Shown here: positions 50,534-62,177 of the stretch, piece by piece
How positions within the stretch are numbered: the first letter of the stretch is position 1
Layout of the letters: every line of letters starts with the position of its first letter
Assembly (NCBI RefSeq): GCF_013350005.1
Contig: NZ_JABVWW010000003.1
Location: 124,001 to 188,000 of the forward strand
Length of the DNA stretch: 64,000 bases
Source of the DNA: Methylocystis silviterrae
Lineage (GTDB): Bacteria; Pseudomonadota; Alphaproteobacteria; Rhizobiales; Beijerinckiaceae
Reading direction: 5' to 3'
Translations under genes and position numbers: made by a program
The notes under the pieces: model-generated
Told to the model about the DNA's origin: nothing
Database searches by the model: none
The model's input: the letters and a program-made list of their open reading frames with translations, nothing else

Positions 50534-53500
50534 TCGGCCGCTCCCCTCGCGAGCCCGTCGGCCAGAGTCTGGGCCCGCGCGCCCTTGGCTTCGGCCAATC
50601 CCTCGCCAAGATGACGGCGGAACCATGTCGCGTAAAGCGCCGGCAGGAACAGAACGGTGAGAAAAGTGGCGACAAACAGCCCGCCCATGATGGTCAGCGC
50701 CATCGGCCCCCAGAAGGCGGAGCCCGACAGGGGAATCATGGCGAGAATCGCCGCCAGCGCCGTCAGCGCGACGGGGCGCACGCGCCGAATCGTCGCGCCG
50801 ATGATCGCCTCACGATATTTCTCGCCGCGCTCGAGGTCCTGTCGCACCTGATCGACGAGAATGATCGAATTGCGCATGTCCATGCCCGAGAGCGCGATGA
50901 GGCCAAGCAGCGCGACGAAGCCGAACGGCGCGTGAGCGACATTGAGCGCGAGCGATGCGCCGATGACGCCGAGCGGCGCGCTCATCATCACGAGCGCGAC
51001 GCGCGTGAAGTTCTGGAGCTGGAACATCACGATCGTCAGCATGACGAGGCCGACGAGCGGAAAAACCGCAAAGATCGACGCGTTGCCCTTTTTCGATTCC
51101 TCGATCGCGCCGCCAATCTCGATGCGATAGCCCGGCGGAAGATGCTCGCGAATCTGGGCAAGCTGCGGCCAGATGCGCGTCGTCGCATCCGGCGCCTGCA
51201 CGCCGTCCTTGACGCCCGAGCGCACCGTGATGCTCATGTCGCGATTGCGCCGCCAAAATATCGGCTCTTCGTGGTCGTAGACGATCTTCGCGACCTGCGA
51301 GACCGTCACCGCCTTGCCGTCGCGCGCATAGATCACCATGTCGCCGATCCTCGAGAGATCGCCGCGCTCCTGAGGAATGGCGCGCGCGACCACTTCGACC
51401 TGATCGATCCCGTCGCGCAACGTCGTGATCGTCACGCCGGAAATCGCCAGACGCAGCCTGTTCGACACATCCTGCGGCGTCAGCCCGAGAAGCCGCGCGC
51501 GATCCTGATCGATGACGAGGCGCACGCGCGGCGTCTGCTCGTTCCAGTTGAGATGCGGATCGTCGACGCCCTCGTCGCCGCGCATCACGTCGCGCACCTG
51601 ATAGGCGATGGCGCGGACGGTCGCCGGATCGGAGCCGACCACGCGAAACTGCACGGGAAATCCCACCGGCGGTCCGTAATAGAAGCGATCGACGCGCGCG
51701 CGCGCTTGCGGCAAAGCGCCGTTGGCGATGGCGGTCTCGAGCTTCTTCTTCAAGCGCTCGCGCGCCTCGATGTCCTTGGCGACGATGACGATCTCGGAAT
51801 AGGCTTCGTTCGGGAGCTGCGGATTGAGGCCGAGCCAGAACCGCGGCGGTCCCTGTCCGACATAGCTCGTGTAAAGGGCCGCGTCCGGATCGTCCTTGAG
51901 AAGCGTCTCGGCCTGTTTCGCGGCCTCGAGCGAAGCGCCGATGGACGAACCTTCGGGAAGGCGCAACTGGAGGAAGAGCTCCATGCGCTCTGCATAGGGG
52001 AAGAATTGCTTGGGAACGACGAAGAAACCGAAGACAGCGAGCGCGAAAACGCCGATCACGCCTGCGATCACAACGCCCCGATAGTCGACCGCCCAGGTGA
52101 CGACGGCGCGTAGCCAGCGATAAAAGGGCGTCCGATAGATCTCGTCCGGATCGCGATGCGGATGCAGCTTGGCGAAATCGGGAAGCAGTTTCACGCCGAG
52201 ATAGGGCGTGAACATCACCGCGACAAACCATGAGGCGATTAGCGCGACGAGCAATACCCAGAACATCGAACCCGTATATTCGCCGACTGCGGAATTAGCG
52301 AAGCCGACAGGCAGAAACCCCGCGGCGGTCACGAGCGTGCCGGTCAGCATCGGAAAGGCCGTCGACTCCCAGGCGAAGGTCGCAGCTTTGATCCGATTGA
52401 AGCCCTGCTCCATCTTCACCATCATCATCTCGACGGCGATGATCGCGTCATCGACGAGAAGGCCGAGCGCAATGATGAGCGCGCCAAGCGAGATGCGCTG
52501 GAGATCGATGCCGAGCGGCCCCATGAAGATGAAAACGATGGCGAGCACCAAAGGCACGGAGAGCGCGACGACGATGCCGGTCCGAAAGCCGAGCGAGACA
52601 AAGCTTACGCCGAGCACGATCACCAGAGCCTCGAGGAACGAACGCGTGAATTCGCCGATCGCCTCCTCGACGACCTTCGGCTGATCGGCGACCTGGTCGA
52701 TGTCAATGCCGACCGGCGTCTTTTCGCGTATCTCCTGGACCGCTGCGCCGACGTTCTCGCCGAATTTGAGGACGTTGGCGCCCTTTCCCATAACGACGCC
52801 GACGACGATCGTCGGCTGGCCCTTAAAGCGCGCGAGAAAACTCGGCGGGTCCTCGAAGCCGGCGTAGACATTGGCGATATCGCCGAGGCGGATCACCTTG
52901 CCGTTCGCTTCGATCGGAATCGCGGCGATCGCGTCCGCGCCTTTAAGATCGCTCGTCACCTGAACCCGCACGCGGTTCGACGACGTCTCGAAAACGCCGG
53001 CGTCGTTGATGGCGTTCTGCTTGGCGAGCGAATCGAAGACAGCTTGAGGCAGGATCGCCAGGCTTGCGAGCTTCGCCTCGCTGAATTCGACAAAGATGCG
53101 GCGTCCCTGATCGCCGTAAACGTCGACTTTGATCACATCCTGCACGGCGAGTAGCCGTTGGCGTAGCGTCTGGACCACCTTGTCGAGGACATGATAGTCG
53201 GCGCCGTCGCCGGTCACCGCATACATCACCGTATCGACGTCGCCATATTCGTCATTTACTTGCGGGCCGCGCACGCCGGCCGGAAGCGTCGGCGCGATGT
53301 CGTCGAGCTTCTTGCGCAACTGATAGAAGAGCTGCGGCACGTCCTTTGGCGGAGTCGTGTCCTTGAAGGTCACCTGCATCGCCAGAAAGCCTGGCTTCGT
53401 ATAGCTCTCGATCTTGTCGAGGAAGGGCAGCTCCTGAAGCTTCTTCTCCATCAGATCCGCGACCTGATCGCGTATCTCGGTGGCCGTCGCGCCTGGCCAG

Positions 53501-53658
53501 GAGGCCGTCACGACGGCGACCTTGATGGTGAATGACGGATCCTCGGCGCGTCCTAGCCGCATGTAGGAATAGACGCCGGTCAGACTGATCGCGATCATCA
53601 GAAACAGCATCAGCGTCGGCCGTTGAACGGCCCAGCGCGAAAGGTTTACGCCAGCCAT
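50530..53658 (-). CDS. RND-family multidrug efflux pump (AcrB/MexB-like inner-membrane component)
   Basis: 1042 aa, the full length of an RND pump. It starts MAGVNLSRWAVQRPTLMLFLM (ATG 53658). The proton-relay aspartates lie in GLLVDDAIIAVEMM in TM4. A large periplasmic loop follows TM1, and GLLALSGMDMRNSI-type sequence occurs near TM10. The N-terminal VQRPTLMLFLM rather than I-x-RP-x-FAWVIA suggests a cousin of AcrB (hydrophobe/amphiphile efflux type). The adaptor gene lies upstream with a 10-bp gap. The outer-membrane channel is not in the window. Confidence 0.94.
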   Translation of the reverse strand: MAGVNLSRWAVQRPTLMLFLMIAISLTGVYSYMRLGRAEDPSFTIKVAVVTASWPGATATEIRDQVADLMEKKLQELPFLDKIESYTKPGFLAMQVTFKDTTPPKDVPQLFYQLRKKLDDIAPTLPAGVRGPQVNDEYGDVDTVMYAVTGDGADYHVLDKVVQTLRQRLLAVQDVIKVDVYGDQGRRIFVEFSEAKLASLAILPQAVFDSLAKQNAINDAGVFETSSNRVRVQVTSDLKGADAIAAIPIEANGKVIRLGDIANVYAGFEDPPSFLARFKGQPTIVVGVVMGKGANVLKFGENVGAAVQEIREKTPVGIDIDQVADQPKVVEEAIGEFTRSFLEALVIVLGVSFVSLGFRTGIVVALSVPLVLAIVFIFMGPLGIDLQRISLGALIIALGLLVDDAIIAVEMMMVKMEQGFNRIKAATFAWESTAFPMLTGTLVTAAGFLPVGFANSAVGEYTGSMFWVLLVALIASWFVAVMFTPYLGVKLLPDFAKLHPHRDPDEIYRTPFYRWLRAVVTWAVDYRGVVIAGVIGVFALAVFGFFVVPKQFFPYAERMELFLQLRLPEGSSIGASLEAAKQAETLLKDDPDAALYTSYVGQGPPRFWLGLNPQLPNEAYSEIVIVAKDIEARERLKKKLETAIANGALPQARARVDRFYYGPPVGFPVQFRVVGSDPATVRAIAYQVRDVMRGDEGVDDPHLNWNEQTPRVRLVIDQDRARLLGLTPQDVSNRLRLAISGVTITTLRDGIDQVEVVARAIPQERGDLSRIGDMVIYARDGKAVTVSQVAKIVYDHEEPIFWRRNRDMSITVRSGVKDGVQAPDATTRIWPQLAQIREHLPPGYRIEIGGAIEESKKGNASIFAVFPLVGLVMLTIVMFQLQNFTRVALVMMSAPLGVIGASLALNVAHAPFGFVALLGLIALSGMDMRNSIILVDQVRQDLERGEKYREAIIGATIRRVRPVALTALAAILAMIPLSGSAFWGPMALTIMGGLFVATFLTVLFLPALYATWFRRHLGEGLAEAKGARAQTLADGLARGAAE

Positions 53659-53668
53659 GGCCGGACCC

Positions 53669-54781
53669 TCAAAGCGATTGCCGCGAGATCACGCGGACTT
53701 TTGTGTTGGGATCGAGCTTGTGGACGCCGAGGACGACGATGTTGTCGCCGTCCTTGACGCCGCCGGCGACAAGCGCGGCGTCAGCTTCGAGGCGCACCAA
53801 TGTCACCGGAACGAGCTGCAAGTTCCCTTCGCCGTCAACTTTCCAAAGCGAGGGTCCAGCGCCCTGATTGTAGATCGCCGAGAGCGGCACGCTGACGACG
53901 GGCTGCGCGTCCGAAGCGGAAATGTGCAGCGTGGCGCTCATCCCCAGCGCGACGGCGGCATCCGGATTAAGGATTGAGAAGCGCGCCGCGAAGGTGCGCG
54001 TGACCGGATCGGCGGCGGGGCTCAGTTCGCGCAGCTTGGCGCGATACACGGCGCCGGGCTTCGACCAGAGCGTCAAACTCGCCTCGCCCTTTCCAGCGGC
54101 CGCGGCGAACGCCTCCGGCAGCGCGACGGCGGCTTCCAATTCGCCGGCATGGGCAATGCGCACGGCAGGCTGCCCCGCCGCGACCACTTGCCCCGGGTCG
54201 ACCAGCGTCTGCGTGACGACGCCGTCCGCCCCGGCGCGCAGCGTGGCGTAGTCCAGCGCGTTGCGGGCGAGCTCGACCGCGCGTTCGGCCCGACGGAACC
54301 GCCCGCGCGCCTCCTCGCCGCCGGCGCGCGCCCGATCGAGCGCCGCCTGGGCGGTCCAGCCCTTGGCGCGCAGTTCGGCGGCGCGCCTTTCATCGGCGAC
54401 GGCCTGAGTTTGCGCCACCCGCGCCGCGGTGAATTCGGCGTCGGACTGCTCCTTCTGCAGCCGCAGATCCTGCTCGTCGAGCGCCGCGATCGGGTCGCCA
54501 GCCTTCACCCGCTGACCAACTTCGACAAAGCGCTTGACCACCTTCCCGGCGATGCGAAAACCTTGGTCGGACTCGACCCTGGGGCGAATGGTGGCGACAA
54601 ATTCGCGCGCCTGTGATTGCGCGGCGTAGCGCGCCGGCGCGACCAGCACCGGCCGCTCGTTTCGCTCGCTCTCTTGGGCGGCCTGTTCGCCCTTGCCGTC
54701 GCAGCCGGCGAGCGCCGCGGTCAGAACTGCAGCGAGCCCATAAAGACCCAAGCGATACCTGAGCATTGAACTTCGTCCCAT
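53669..54781 (-). CDS. RND efflux periplasmic adaptor (membrane fusion protein), lipoprotein
   Basis: 370 aa from ATG 54781; ATG 54766 gives 365 aa. The signal ends in a lipobox (LTAALAGC), so the protein is probably anchored in the membrane by lipidation. The lipoyl half-motifs and alpha-hairpin coiled coil follow (GQRVKAGDPIAALDEQDLRLQKEQ, AGADGVVTQTLVDPGQVVAAGQP), then a beta-barrel region. The reading frame extends to 55012, but it crosses the promoter and operator. It would link the RND pump to an outer-membrane channel. Confidence 0.92.
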   Translation of the reverse strand: MGRSSMLRYRLGLYGLAAVLTAALAGCDGKGEQAAQESERNERPVLVAPARYAAQSQAREFVATIRPRVESDQGFRIAGKVVKRFVEVGQRVKAGDPIAALDEQDLRLQKEQSDAEFTAARVAQTQAVADERRAAELRAKGWTAQAALDRARAGGEEARGRFRRAERAVELARNALDYATLRAGADGVVTQTLVDPGQVVAAGQPAVRIAHAGELEAAVALPEAFAAAAGKGEASLTLWSKPGAVYRAKLRELSPAADPVTRTFAARFSILNPDAAVALGMSATLHISASDAQPVVSVPLSAIYNQGAGPSLWKVDGEGNLQLVPVTLVRLEADAALVAGGVKDGDNIVVLGVHKLDPNTKVRVISRQSL

Positions 54782-54810
54782 TGACGCCAGAGAGCCGCGT
54801 CGAATTCTTT

Positions 54811-54852
54811 CTGACGATTTTCGATAATCGTCAGTCGTCAGCAATTGGTCAA
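54811..54852 (-). promoter_or_regulatory. RND operon promoter with TetR-type operator
   Basis: On the minus strand -35 TTGACC (54852-54847), a 17-bp spacer, then -10 GATTAT (54829-54824). A perfect palindrome CTGACGATT-TTCGAT-AATCGTCAG (54811-54834) covers the -10. This 24-bp site has the size of a TetR operator, and the repressor gene is the last in the operon. Confidence 0.65.
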
Positions 54853-54949
54853 TAGGAAAGACAAATTTTGTTGAAGCGAAATCTTGTTCCAGGCGCTGGC
54901 TAAACCGGCTTGGCCCGCGACTGGACGCGCCCCAGCGCAGCCCCGACGC

Positions 54950-54978
54950 CTTGTCGCAAGGAAATGATTCTTCTATAT
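54950..54978 (+). promoter_or_regulatory. Candidate heat-shock (RpoH) promoter of dnaK
   Basis: CTTG at 54950-54953 and CTATAT at 54973-54978 with a 19-bp spacer approximate the alphaproteobacterial RpoH pattern (CTTG-N17-19-C-Y-TAT-like). It lies about 145 bp before the dnaK start. The rest of the 350-bp gap between the pump operon and dnaK holds no gene. Confidence 0.4.
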
Positions 54979-55129
54979 GCGGCCTGCTCTTGCGGCGGGG
55001 TGAGCGCAACACAATCTTGGGAGAGCTAAGCGTGAAGGATCGCGCGGCGGGCTCATGGCGAGTCGCCGTCCTTCGCCTTTTGAACCGGACCGCTTCGGGG
55101 TTCGGCGTTCACCAGCGAAAGGAAACGAT

Positions 55130-57028
<1,899 letters not shown>

Positions 57029-57071
57029 GCCGGGACTGGCCATAGCCGCTCCGATGCGGTAGCGAAACGGG

Positions 57072-57095
57072 AACCCGGCGCGAATACGCCGGGTT
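57072..57095 (+). terminator. Hairpin between dnaK and dnaJ
   Basis: AACCCGGCG-CGAATA-CGCCGGGTT is a perfect 9-bp stem with a 6-base loop, followed by TCCTCG rather than a strong T run. It may attenuate read-through and so lower dnaJ relative to dnaK, as in several dnaKJ operons. Confidence 0.55.
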
Positions 57096-57150
57096 TCCTC
57101 GCGTTCATGTGATTGCGGCCAGGCCCGCTGCGCACCATCAGAAATCAAGC

Positions 57151-58260
57151 ATGTCCAAACGCGACTATTACGAAGTTCTGGGCGTCAGCCGCACGGTCAC
57201 GGAAGTCGAACTGAAGATCGCCTTCCGCAAGGCGGCGATGCAGTGCCATCCCGATCGGCACCCTGGCGACAAGCAGGCGGAAGCGCGTTTCAAGGAATTG
57301 AACGAGGCCTATCAGTGTCTCTGCGACCAGCAGAAGCGCGCGGCCTATGACCGCTTCGGCCATGCCGCCTTTGAACAGGGCGGCGGCTTCGGCGGCGAGG
57401 GCTTCGGCGCCTCCATGGCCGACATTTTCGAGGATCTGTTCGGCGACGTCATGGGGCGGCGCAGCCGTTCGGGCGGCCGCGAGCGGGGCTCGGATCTGCG
57501 CTACAACATGGAGATCACCCTCGACGAGGCCTATCACGGCAAGGCCGCTTCACTGAAAATTCCGACCTCGGCGACTTGCGAGGCCTGCTCGGGAACAGGC
57601 GCGAAAAAGGGCTCAAAGCCCAAGACCTGCGCAACCTGCGGCGGCATGGGACGCGTGCGCGCCCAGCAGGGCTTTTTCGCGATCGAGCGCACCTGTCCGA
57701 CCTGCCAGGGGCGCGGCGAGACGATCGAGAATCCCTGCCCCTCCTGCTCCGGGACGGGGCGCAAGACGATCGAACGCTCGCTGTCCGTCAATGTGCCGCC
57801 GGGCGTCGAGGACGGCACGCGCATCAGGCTCGCCGGCGAAGGCGAGGCGGGCCTGCGGGGCGGGCCGCCCGGCGACCTCTACATCTTCCTTTCGGTGAAG
57901 CCGCATCCGTTCTTCCAGCGCGATGGGGCGGATCTCTATTGCCGCGTGCCGATCTCGATGGTGCGTGCGGCGCTCGGCGGCGAGATCAAGGTCCATGCGC
58001 TCGACGGCTCCGAGGTGAAGCTGAAAATTCCAGAGGGCGCGCAGTCCGGACGCCAGCTCAAGGCCAAGGGCAAGGGCATGCCGGTGCTGCGCGGGCGCGA
58101 CCAAGGCGACCTGCATGTGCAGATCAGCGTCGAGACGCCGCAAAAGCTGACCAAGCGCCAGAAGGAGCTCCTCGCCGAATTCGAGGAGGAGTCCTCGCTT
58201 GACACGCATCCCGAGGAGACGGGCTTTTTCGCGCGGATGAAGGATCTGTTCGGGGGGTAG
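57151..58260 (+). CDS. dnaJ: Chaperone DnaJ (Hsp40)
   Basis: 369 aa from ATG 57151. The J domain has the HPD motif in [10 protein letters not shown] Gly/Phe-rich region follows ([12 protein letters not shown]). Four zinc-finger repeats are intact: [24 protein letters not shown] and CPSCSGTG. The C-terminal substrate-binding domains complete a type I DnaJ. It stimulates DnaK ATPase and hands it unfolded substrates. pmtA starts 122 bp downstream. Confidence 0.97.
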   Translation: MSKRDYYEVLGVSRTVTEVELKIAFRKAAMQCHPDRHPGDKQAEARFKELNEAYQCLCDQQKRAAYDRFGHAAFEQGGGFGGEGFGASMADIFEDLFGDVMGRRSRSGGRERGSDLRYNMEITLDEAYHGKAASLKIPTSATCEACSGTGAKKGSKPKTCATCGGMGRVRAQQGFFAIERTCPTCQGRGETIENPCPSCSGTGRKTIERSLSVNVPPGVEDGTRIRLAGEGEAGLRGGPPGDLYIFLSVKPHPFFQRDGADLYCRVPISMVRAALGGEIKVHALDGSEVKLKIPEGAQSGRQLKAKGKGMPVLRGRDQGDLHVQISVETPQKLTKRQKELLAEFEEESSLDTHPEETGFFARMKDLFGG

Positions 58261-58382
58261 GCGCCAGAAGGCTAAAAGACGCCACGTTGTTTTTGACGCG
58301 CGGCTCTCCTATCATCCGCCCAACGGCCCTCCGATCGCGGGGGCCGTTTGCGCGTTTCATCGCGCCGATCGGGAGGGGCGTC

Positions 58383-59027
58383 GTGCCGCACAGAACGCAG
58401 AAAGCCAGTGGGCGCGCGAGGCTCGTGGATAACGCGCGCTTCATCCGTCAATGGATTGAAAATCCGCGCCTCATCGGCGCCGTTTCGCCGTCCGGACGCG
58501 CGCTGGCCAAGACGATGGCCGGCTTCGTCGAACTGGATCGAGAGGGCCATATCGTCGAACTCGGTCCCGGCACCGGGCCGGTCACTCAGGCGCTGCTCGC
58601 CCGCGGCATCGCGCCCGAGCGCCTCGTCCTCGTCGAATATGAGAGCCGGTTCTGCCATCTGCTCTCCGAACGCTTCCCTGGCGTCACCATCGTACAGGGC
58701 GACGCCTATGGCCTCAAGGCGACTCTCGACGGCAAGGTGCCGGGGAAAATCGCCACCGTCGTCTCCAGCCTGCCGCTCCTGGTGCGGCCTGAGCGCGATC
58801 GCGTCGAGCTGTTGAATCAGGCCTTCGAACTGATGGGCGACGAGGGGCTCTTCATCCAATTCACTTACGGCCTGACCAAGTCGCCGATGCCCATGCACGC
58901 CAGCGGCGTCAACGGCGCATATGTCGGCAAGGGATCGCCGCCGGTCGTGCTCAACATCCCTCCTGCAAGAGTCTGGCGCTATCGCAAAGCGGGTTACGCC
59001 GGCTTCGCCGGAAAGCGCAAGGCGTGA
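58383..59027 (+). CDS. pmtA: Phospholipid N-methyltransferase PmtA
   Basis: 214 aa from GTG 58383, with GGGAGG about 6 bases upstream. The SAM-binding site is [38 protein letters not shown] and [11 protein letters not shown] match the rhizobial-type PmtA, which methylates phosphatidylethanolamine to phosphatidylcholine. Its place downstream of dnaJ and upstream of pyrF matches other Rhizobiales genomes. The last codon overlaps the pyrF GTG start (GTGA). Confidence 0.9.
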   Translation: MPHRTQKASGRARLVDNARFIRQWIENPRLIGAVSPSGRALAKTMAGFVELDREGHIVELGPGTGPVTQALLARGIAPERLVLVEYESRFCHLLSERFPGVTIVQGDAYGLKATLDGKVPGKIATVVSSLPLLVRPERDRVELLNQAFELMGDEGLFIQFTYGLTKSPMPMHASGVNGAYVGKGSPPVVLNIPPARVWRYRKAGYAGFAGKRKA

Positions 59028-59716
59028 AGCCGCAGGACCGACTGATCGTCGCGCTCGACGTCGAAAGCGTGGAAGAGGCGCGGGCGATGGTCGCGGCTTT
59101 GGGCGAGACGGTCTCCTTCTTCAAGGTCGGCATGGAGCTCGCCTATGCGCCGGGCGGCTTCGACTTCGCGCGTGAACTGAAGGCCGCGGGCAAGCGCGTA
59201 TTTCTCGATCTGAAGCTTCATGACATCGGCGTCACCGTGGAGCGCGCGACGCGGCAGATCGCCCGGCTCGGCGTCGACTTTCTCACCATCCACGCCTTTC
59301 CCCAGACGATGGCGGCGGCTCGCGAAGGCGCCCCGGGCGGCGCGCTCAAGCTCCTCGCCGTGACGGTGATGACGTCCTATGACGACGCGGATCTGAAAGA
59401 AGCGGGCTACGCCTGCGGCGTCGCCGAACTCGTCGCGCGCCGCGCCAAACAATCCAAGGAGAAGGGCGTCGACGGCCTCATCCTGTCGCCGATGGAGGTA
59501 GCGTCCATAAGGCCGCTTGTGGGTTCGGACATGCTGCTGGTGACGCCGGGGGTGCGTCCGGAGGGCGCTGATGTCGGCGATCAGAAGCGGGTCATGACGC
59601 CGCGGCAAGCGGTCGCAGCCTCCGCCGACTATATCGTGGTCGGTCGGCCGATCACCCGCGCAGCGGATCCAGTAGCGGCCGCCGAGGCCATCGTCGGCGA
59701 GATGACCGGCGCCTGA
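59024..59716 (+). CDS. pyrF: Orotidine 5'-phosphate decarboxylase
   Basis: 230 aa from GTG 59024, coupled to pmtA by GTGA. The TIM-barrel enzyme has the catalytic D-x-K-x-x-D set in [14 protein letters not shown]. The C-terminal phosphate-binding loop is [12 protein letters not shown]...[10 protein letters not shown]. It makes UMP in the last step of pyrimidine synthesis. ChaB follows 15 bp later. Confidence 0.97.
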   Translation: MKPQDRLIVALDVESVEEARAMVAALGETVSFFKVGMELAYAPGGFDFARELKAAGKRVFLDLKLHDIGVTVERATRQIARLGVDFLTIHAFPQTMAAAREGAPGGALKLLAVTVMTSYDDADLKEAGYACGVAELVARRAKQSKEKGVDGLILSPMEVASIRPLVGSDMLLVTPGVRPEGADVGDQKRVMTPRQAVAASADYIVVGRPITRAADPVAAAEAIVGEMTGA

Positions 59717-59731
59717 TCGAGGGTCCGTCGC

Positions 59732-59938
59732 ATGCCCTACGACAACAACGCCGACCTGCCCGAAAATCTCCGACACATCCTTCCTGGGCACGCGCAGGAC
59801 ATCTATCGCGAAGCCTTCAACCACGCCTTCGACGCCCATCGCGGCGACCCGCGGCAGGAGGAGGCGGCGCACCGCATCGCCTGGGCTGCGGTCAAGCGAA
59901 GCTACGTCAAGACCGAGGCGGGCTGGGTGAGGCGATAG
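59732..59938 (+). CDS. ChaB-family protein
   Basis: 68 aa from ATG 59732. MPYDNNADLPENLRHILPGHAQDIYREAFN...AHRIAWAAVKRSYVK is the ChaB signature. In E. coli ChaB is tied to the cation transporter ChaA, but that transporter is not here and the role is uncertain. It lies between pyrF and hpnB on the same strand with gaps of 15 and 27 bp. Confidence 0.9.
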   Translation: MPYDNNADLPENLRHILPGHAQDIYREAFNHAFDAHRGDPRQEEAAHRIAWAAVKRSYVKTEAGWVRR

Positions 59939-59965
59939 GAGGCTAGGAGGGCGCGCTGGCCTGCC

Positions 59966-61237
59966 TTGAGCGTGAGTGATAAAAAGCGGGCCTCGTCGAA
60001 TCCTGACCCCGATTCGCCCATGCTCGCGATTGTCATCTCCGCCCTCGGGCTCTTCGTTTGGCTCTATCTGATCGCGCTTCGCGGCGGGTTCTGGCGGCTG
60101 ACCGAACATGACCGGAACCTGGGCGGTCACGCCGCGGTCCCGGCGACCCATGTCGTGGCGATCGTTCCGGCCCGAAACGAAGCCGACGTCATCGAAAAAA
60201 GCCTGGCGTCGCTGTTCGCGCAACAGTTCCATGGCCGCTTCGACATTGTTCTGGTTGATGACGAGAGCGACGACGGCACCGCCGAGGCCGCCCGCCGCTG
60301 CGCGGCCGCCTGCGGCGCTTCGAGCCGCCTGACGATTCTCTCCTCGCGCGGACCTGATGCGGGCTGGACGGGAAAGCTCGCGGCGATGCAACGCGGGTTC
60401 GATCATGTGCGGAGCTTGCCGATCGACCCGGATTTCGTGCTGTTTTGCGACGCTGACATCGAATTTTCGCCGCATGTGCTCGCCCGCCTCGCTTCGGGCG
60501 CGACGGCGCACGGCGCCGTTCTCACCTCGCTCATGGTCAAACTTCGTTGCGAAAGCGTCGCGGAGCGCTGGCTCGTCCCCGCCTTCATTTTCTATTTTCA
60601 GAAGCTTTACCCGTTCCGCCACATCAATGATCCGGATCACCCGGCGGCGGGCGCCGCGGGAGGGGTCATGCTGCTGCGTCCGGAGGCGCTCGCGACCGCG
60701 GGCGGCCTGCGGGCCATTCGCGGCGCGCTGATCGACGATTGCGCGCTGGGCGCGCTGATGAAGGCGCAAGGGCCGATCTGGCTGGGCCTGACCGAAGACG
60801 TCCATAGCCTGCGCGCCTATCCGCGCCTTGCCGATATCTCCCGAATGGTCGTGCGCTCGGCCTACGCACAGCTCAGCTATTCCCCCTGGCGTCTCGTGGG
60901 CGCGGTCTTTGGCTTGGCGGCCGCCTATCTTGCGCCGCCCTATCTGGCGCTGTTCGGCGAATCGCCCGCACGCGAGACGGCGCTCGTCTCCTGGCTCCTG
61001 ATGGCGCAGGCCTATATGCCGACGCTGCGCTTTTACGGCCTGTCGCGATGGCGCGCCTTTGCTTTGCCAGGCGTCGCGGCATGCTATACGTGGTTTACGG
61101 TTGAATCGGCTTGGCGGCACCTGAGCGGCCGCGGCGGCGAATGGAAAGGCCGCTATCAGGCGCCGCGCGCGCAAAAGGCGGCGCAGCGCTTCGAAACGCC
61201 CGGCGAGATCGAGGCGAACCGCCAAATCGAGGTGTAG
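59966..61237 (+). CDS. hpnB: Hopanoid-associated glycosyltransferase HpnB
   Basis: 423 aa from TTG 59966; a GTG at 59972 or ATG 60020 is also possible, the last giving the usual start directly at the first membrane span. GGAGG lies about 15 bases before the TTG. An N-terminal span (MLAIVISALGLFVWLYLIAL) precedes a family 2 glycosyltransferase domain: VAIVPARNEADVIEKSL, VDDESDDGTA and FCDADIEFSPHVL (DxD). Two or three C-terminal spans follow. HpnB occurs with hopanoid genes and may glycosylate hopanoid head groups. hpnC starts 37 bp later. Confidence 0.92.
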   Translation: MSVSDKKRASSNPDPDSPMLAIVISALGLFVWLYLIALRGGFWRLTEHDRNLGGHAAVPATHVVAIVPARNEADVIEKSLASLFAQQFHGRFDIVLVDDESDDGTAEAARRCAAACGASSRLTILSSRGPDAGWTGKLAAMQRGFDHVRSLPIDPDFVLFCDADIEFSPHVLARLASGATAHGAVLTSLMVKLRCESVAERWLVPAFIFYFQKLYPFRHINDPDHPAAGAAGGVMLLRPEALATAGGLRAIRGALIDDCALGALMKAQGPIWLGLTEDVHSLRAYPRLADISRMVVRSAYAQLSYSPWRLVGAVFGLAAAYLAPPYLALFGESPARETALVSWLLMAQAYMPTLRFYGLSRWRAFALPGVAACYTWFTVESAWRHLSGRGGEWKGRYQAPRAQKAAQRFETPGEIEANRQIEV

Positions 61238-61274
61238 GGCGCGCCAGCGCCGTGGAGCGGCAAGACGGCGTCAT

Positions 61275-62177
61275 ATGGATATTGCGCAGACGAGTTCGGG
61301 AAAGACCCATCGCGACGAGAATTTCCCCGTCGCCTCCTTTCTCATTGCGCCGCGGCATCGCGCGCCGATCCTCGCCTTCTATGACTTCGTTCGCGCCGCG
61401 GACGACATCGCCGACCACCCGACGCTTTCCCCGCAAGAGAAGCTGGATCTGCTGGACGCGCTTGACGCCGCCCTGATCGGAGACGCGGAAGAGGATGCGC
61501 CAGTGGCGCGCCGCCTGCGTGAAACTTGCCGGGAGCGGCGTCTCGATCCGCAGCACGCGCGCGACCTGATCACCGCCTTCAAGCGCGATGTCACGCAATT
61601 GCGCTATCGCGACTGGGACGATCTGATCGATTACTGCCGCTATTCGGCGATGCCGGTCGGACGCTTCGTCTGCGATCTCCATGGCGAGAATCCCGGCCGG
61701 GTCTGGCCGGCCAATGACGCGCTCTGCGCGGCGCTGCAAATCATCAATCACCTGCAGGATTGCGGCAAGGATTACCGCAACCTCGACCGGGTCTATCTGC
61801 CGCAGGATGCGCTCGCGGCGCATGGCGCGACCGTCGAGATGCTAGGACAGGAAAGCGCGCCGCCGCCGCTCCTGGCGACGATCCGCGACCTCAACGAAAA
61901 AACCGGACGTCTGCTCGCGCAGTCGCGTCCCTTCGCCGATCTGATCGACGATACGCGCCTCGCCATGGAGGTCGGCGCCATCCAGACATTGGCCGAACAG
62001 CTCGTTGCGCGCCTCGCGGGCGCCGACCCGCTTCGCGACAAGGTTCACGACGGCAAGTTCAGCTTTGCGCTGAAGGGGGCTGCGGGCGCGCTGGGCGCGC
62101 TTCTTCGCCGCATTTCACGTCCACGCCGCGCAGATTCCGAGGCCCTTCCAAATGCGCGCCCAAGGACGCGCCAATGA
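61275..62177 (+). CDS. hpnC: Hopanoid squalene synthase HpnC
   Basis: 300 aa from ATG 61275. Squalene/phytoene synthase fold with Asp-rich motif DFVRAADDIAD and second motif QIINHLQDCGKDYRNLDRVYLP. YCRYSAMPVGRF is the conserved substrate-pocket helix. With HpnD and HpnE it forms squalene from two farnesyl diphosphates without NADPH-dependent squalene synthase; HpnC converts presqualene diphosphate to hydroxysqualene. The stop overlaps the hpnD start (ATGA). Confidence 0.95.
   Translation: MDIAQTSSGKTHRDENFPVASFLIAPRHRAPILAFYDFVRAADDIADHPTLSPQEKLDLLDALDAALIGDAEEDAPVARRLRETCRERRLDPQHARDLITAFKRDVTQLRYRDWDDLIDYCRYSAMPVGRFVCDLHGENPGRVWPANDALCAALQIINHLQDCGKDYRNLDRVYLPQDALAAHGATVEMLGQESAPPPLLATIRDLNEKTGRLLAQSRPFADLIDDTRLAMEVGAIQTLAEQLVARLAGADPLRDKVHDGKFSFALKGAAGALGALLRRISRPRRADSEALPNARPRTRQ

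Noticed and set aside
50611-52113. 500-codon open frame opposite the RND pump
   Set aside because: Shadow frame with Arg/His/Asp-rich low-complexity product.
58994-61225. 743-codon open frame opposite pyrF-chaB-hpnB
   Set aside because: Spans three real genes in antisense and shows no domain.
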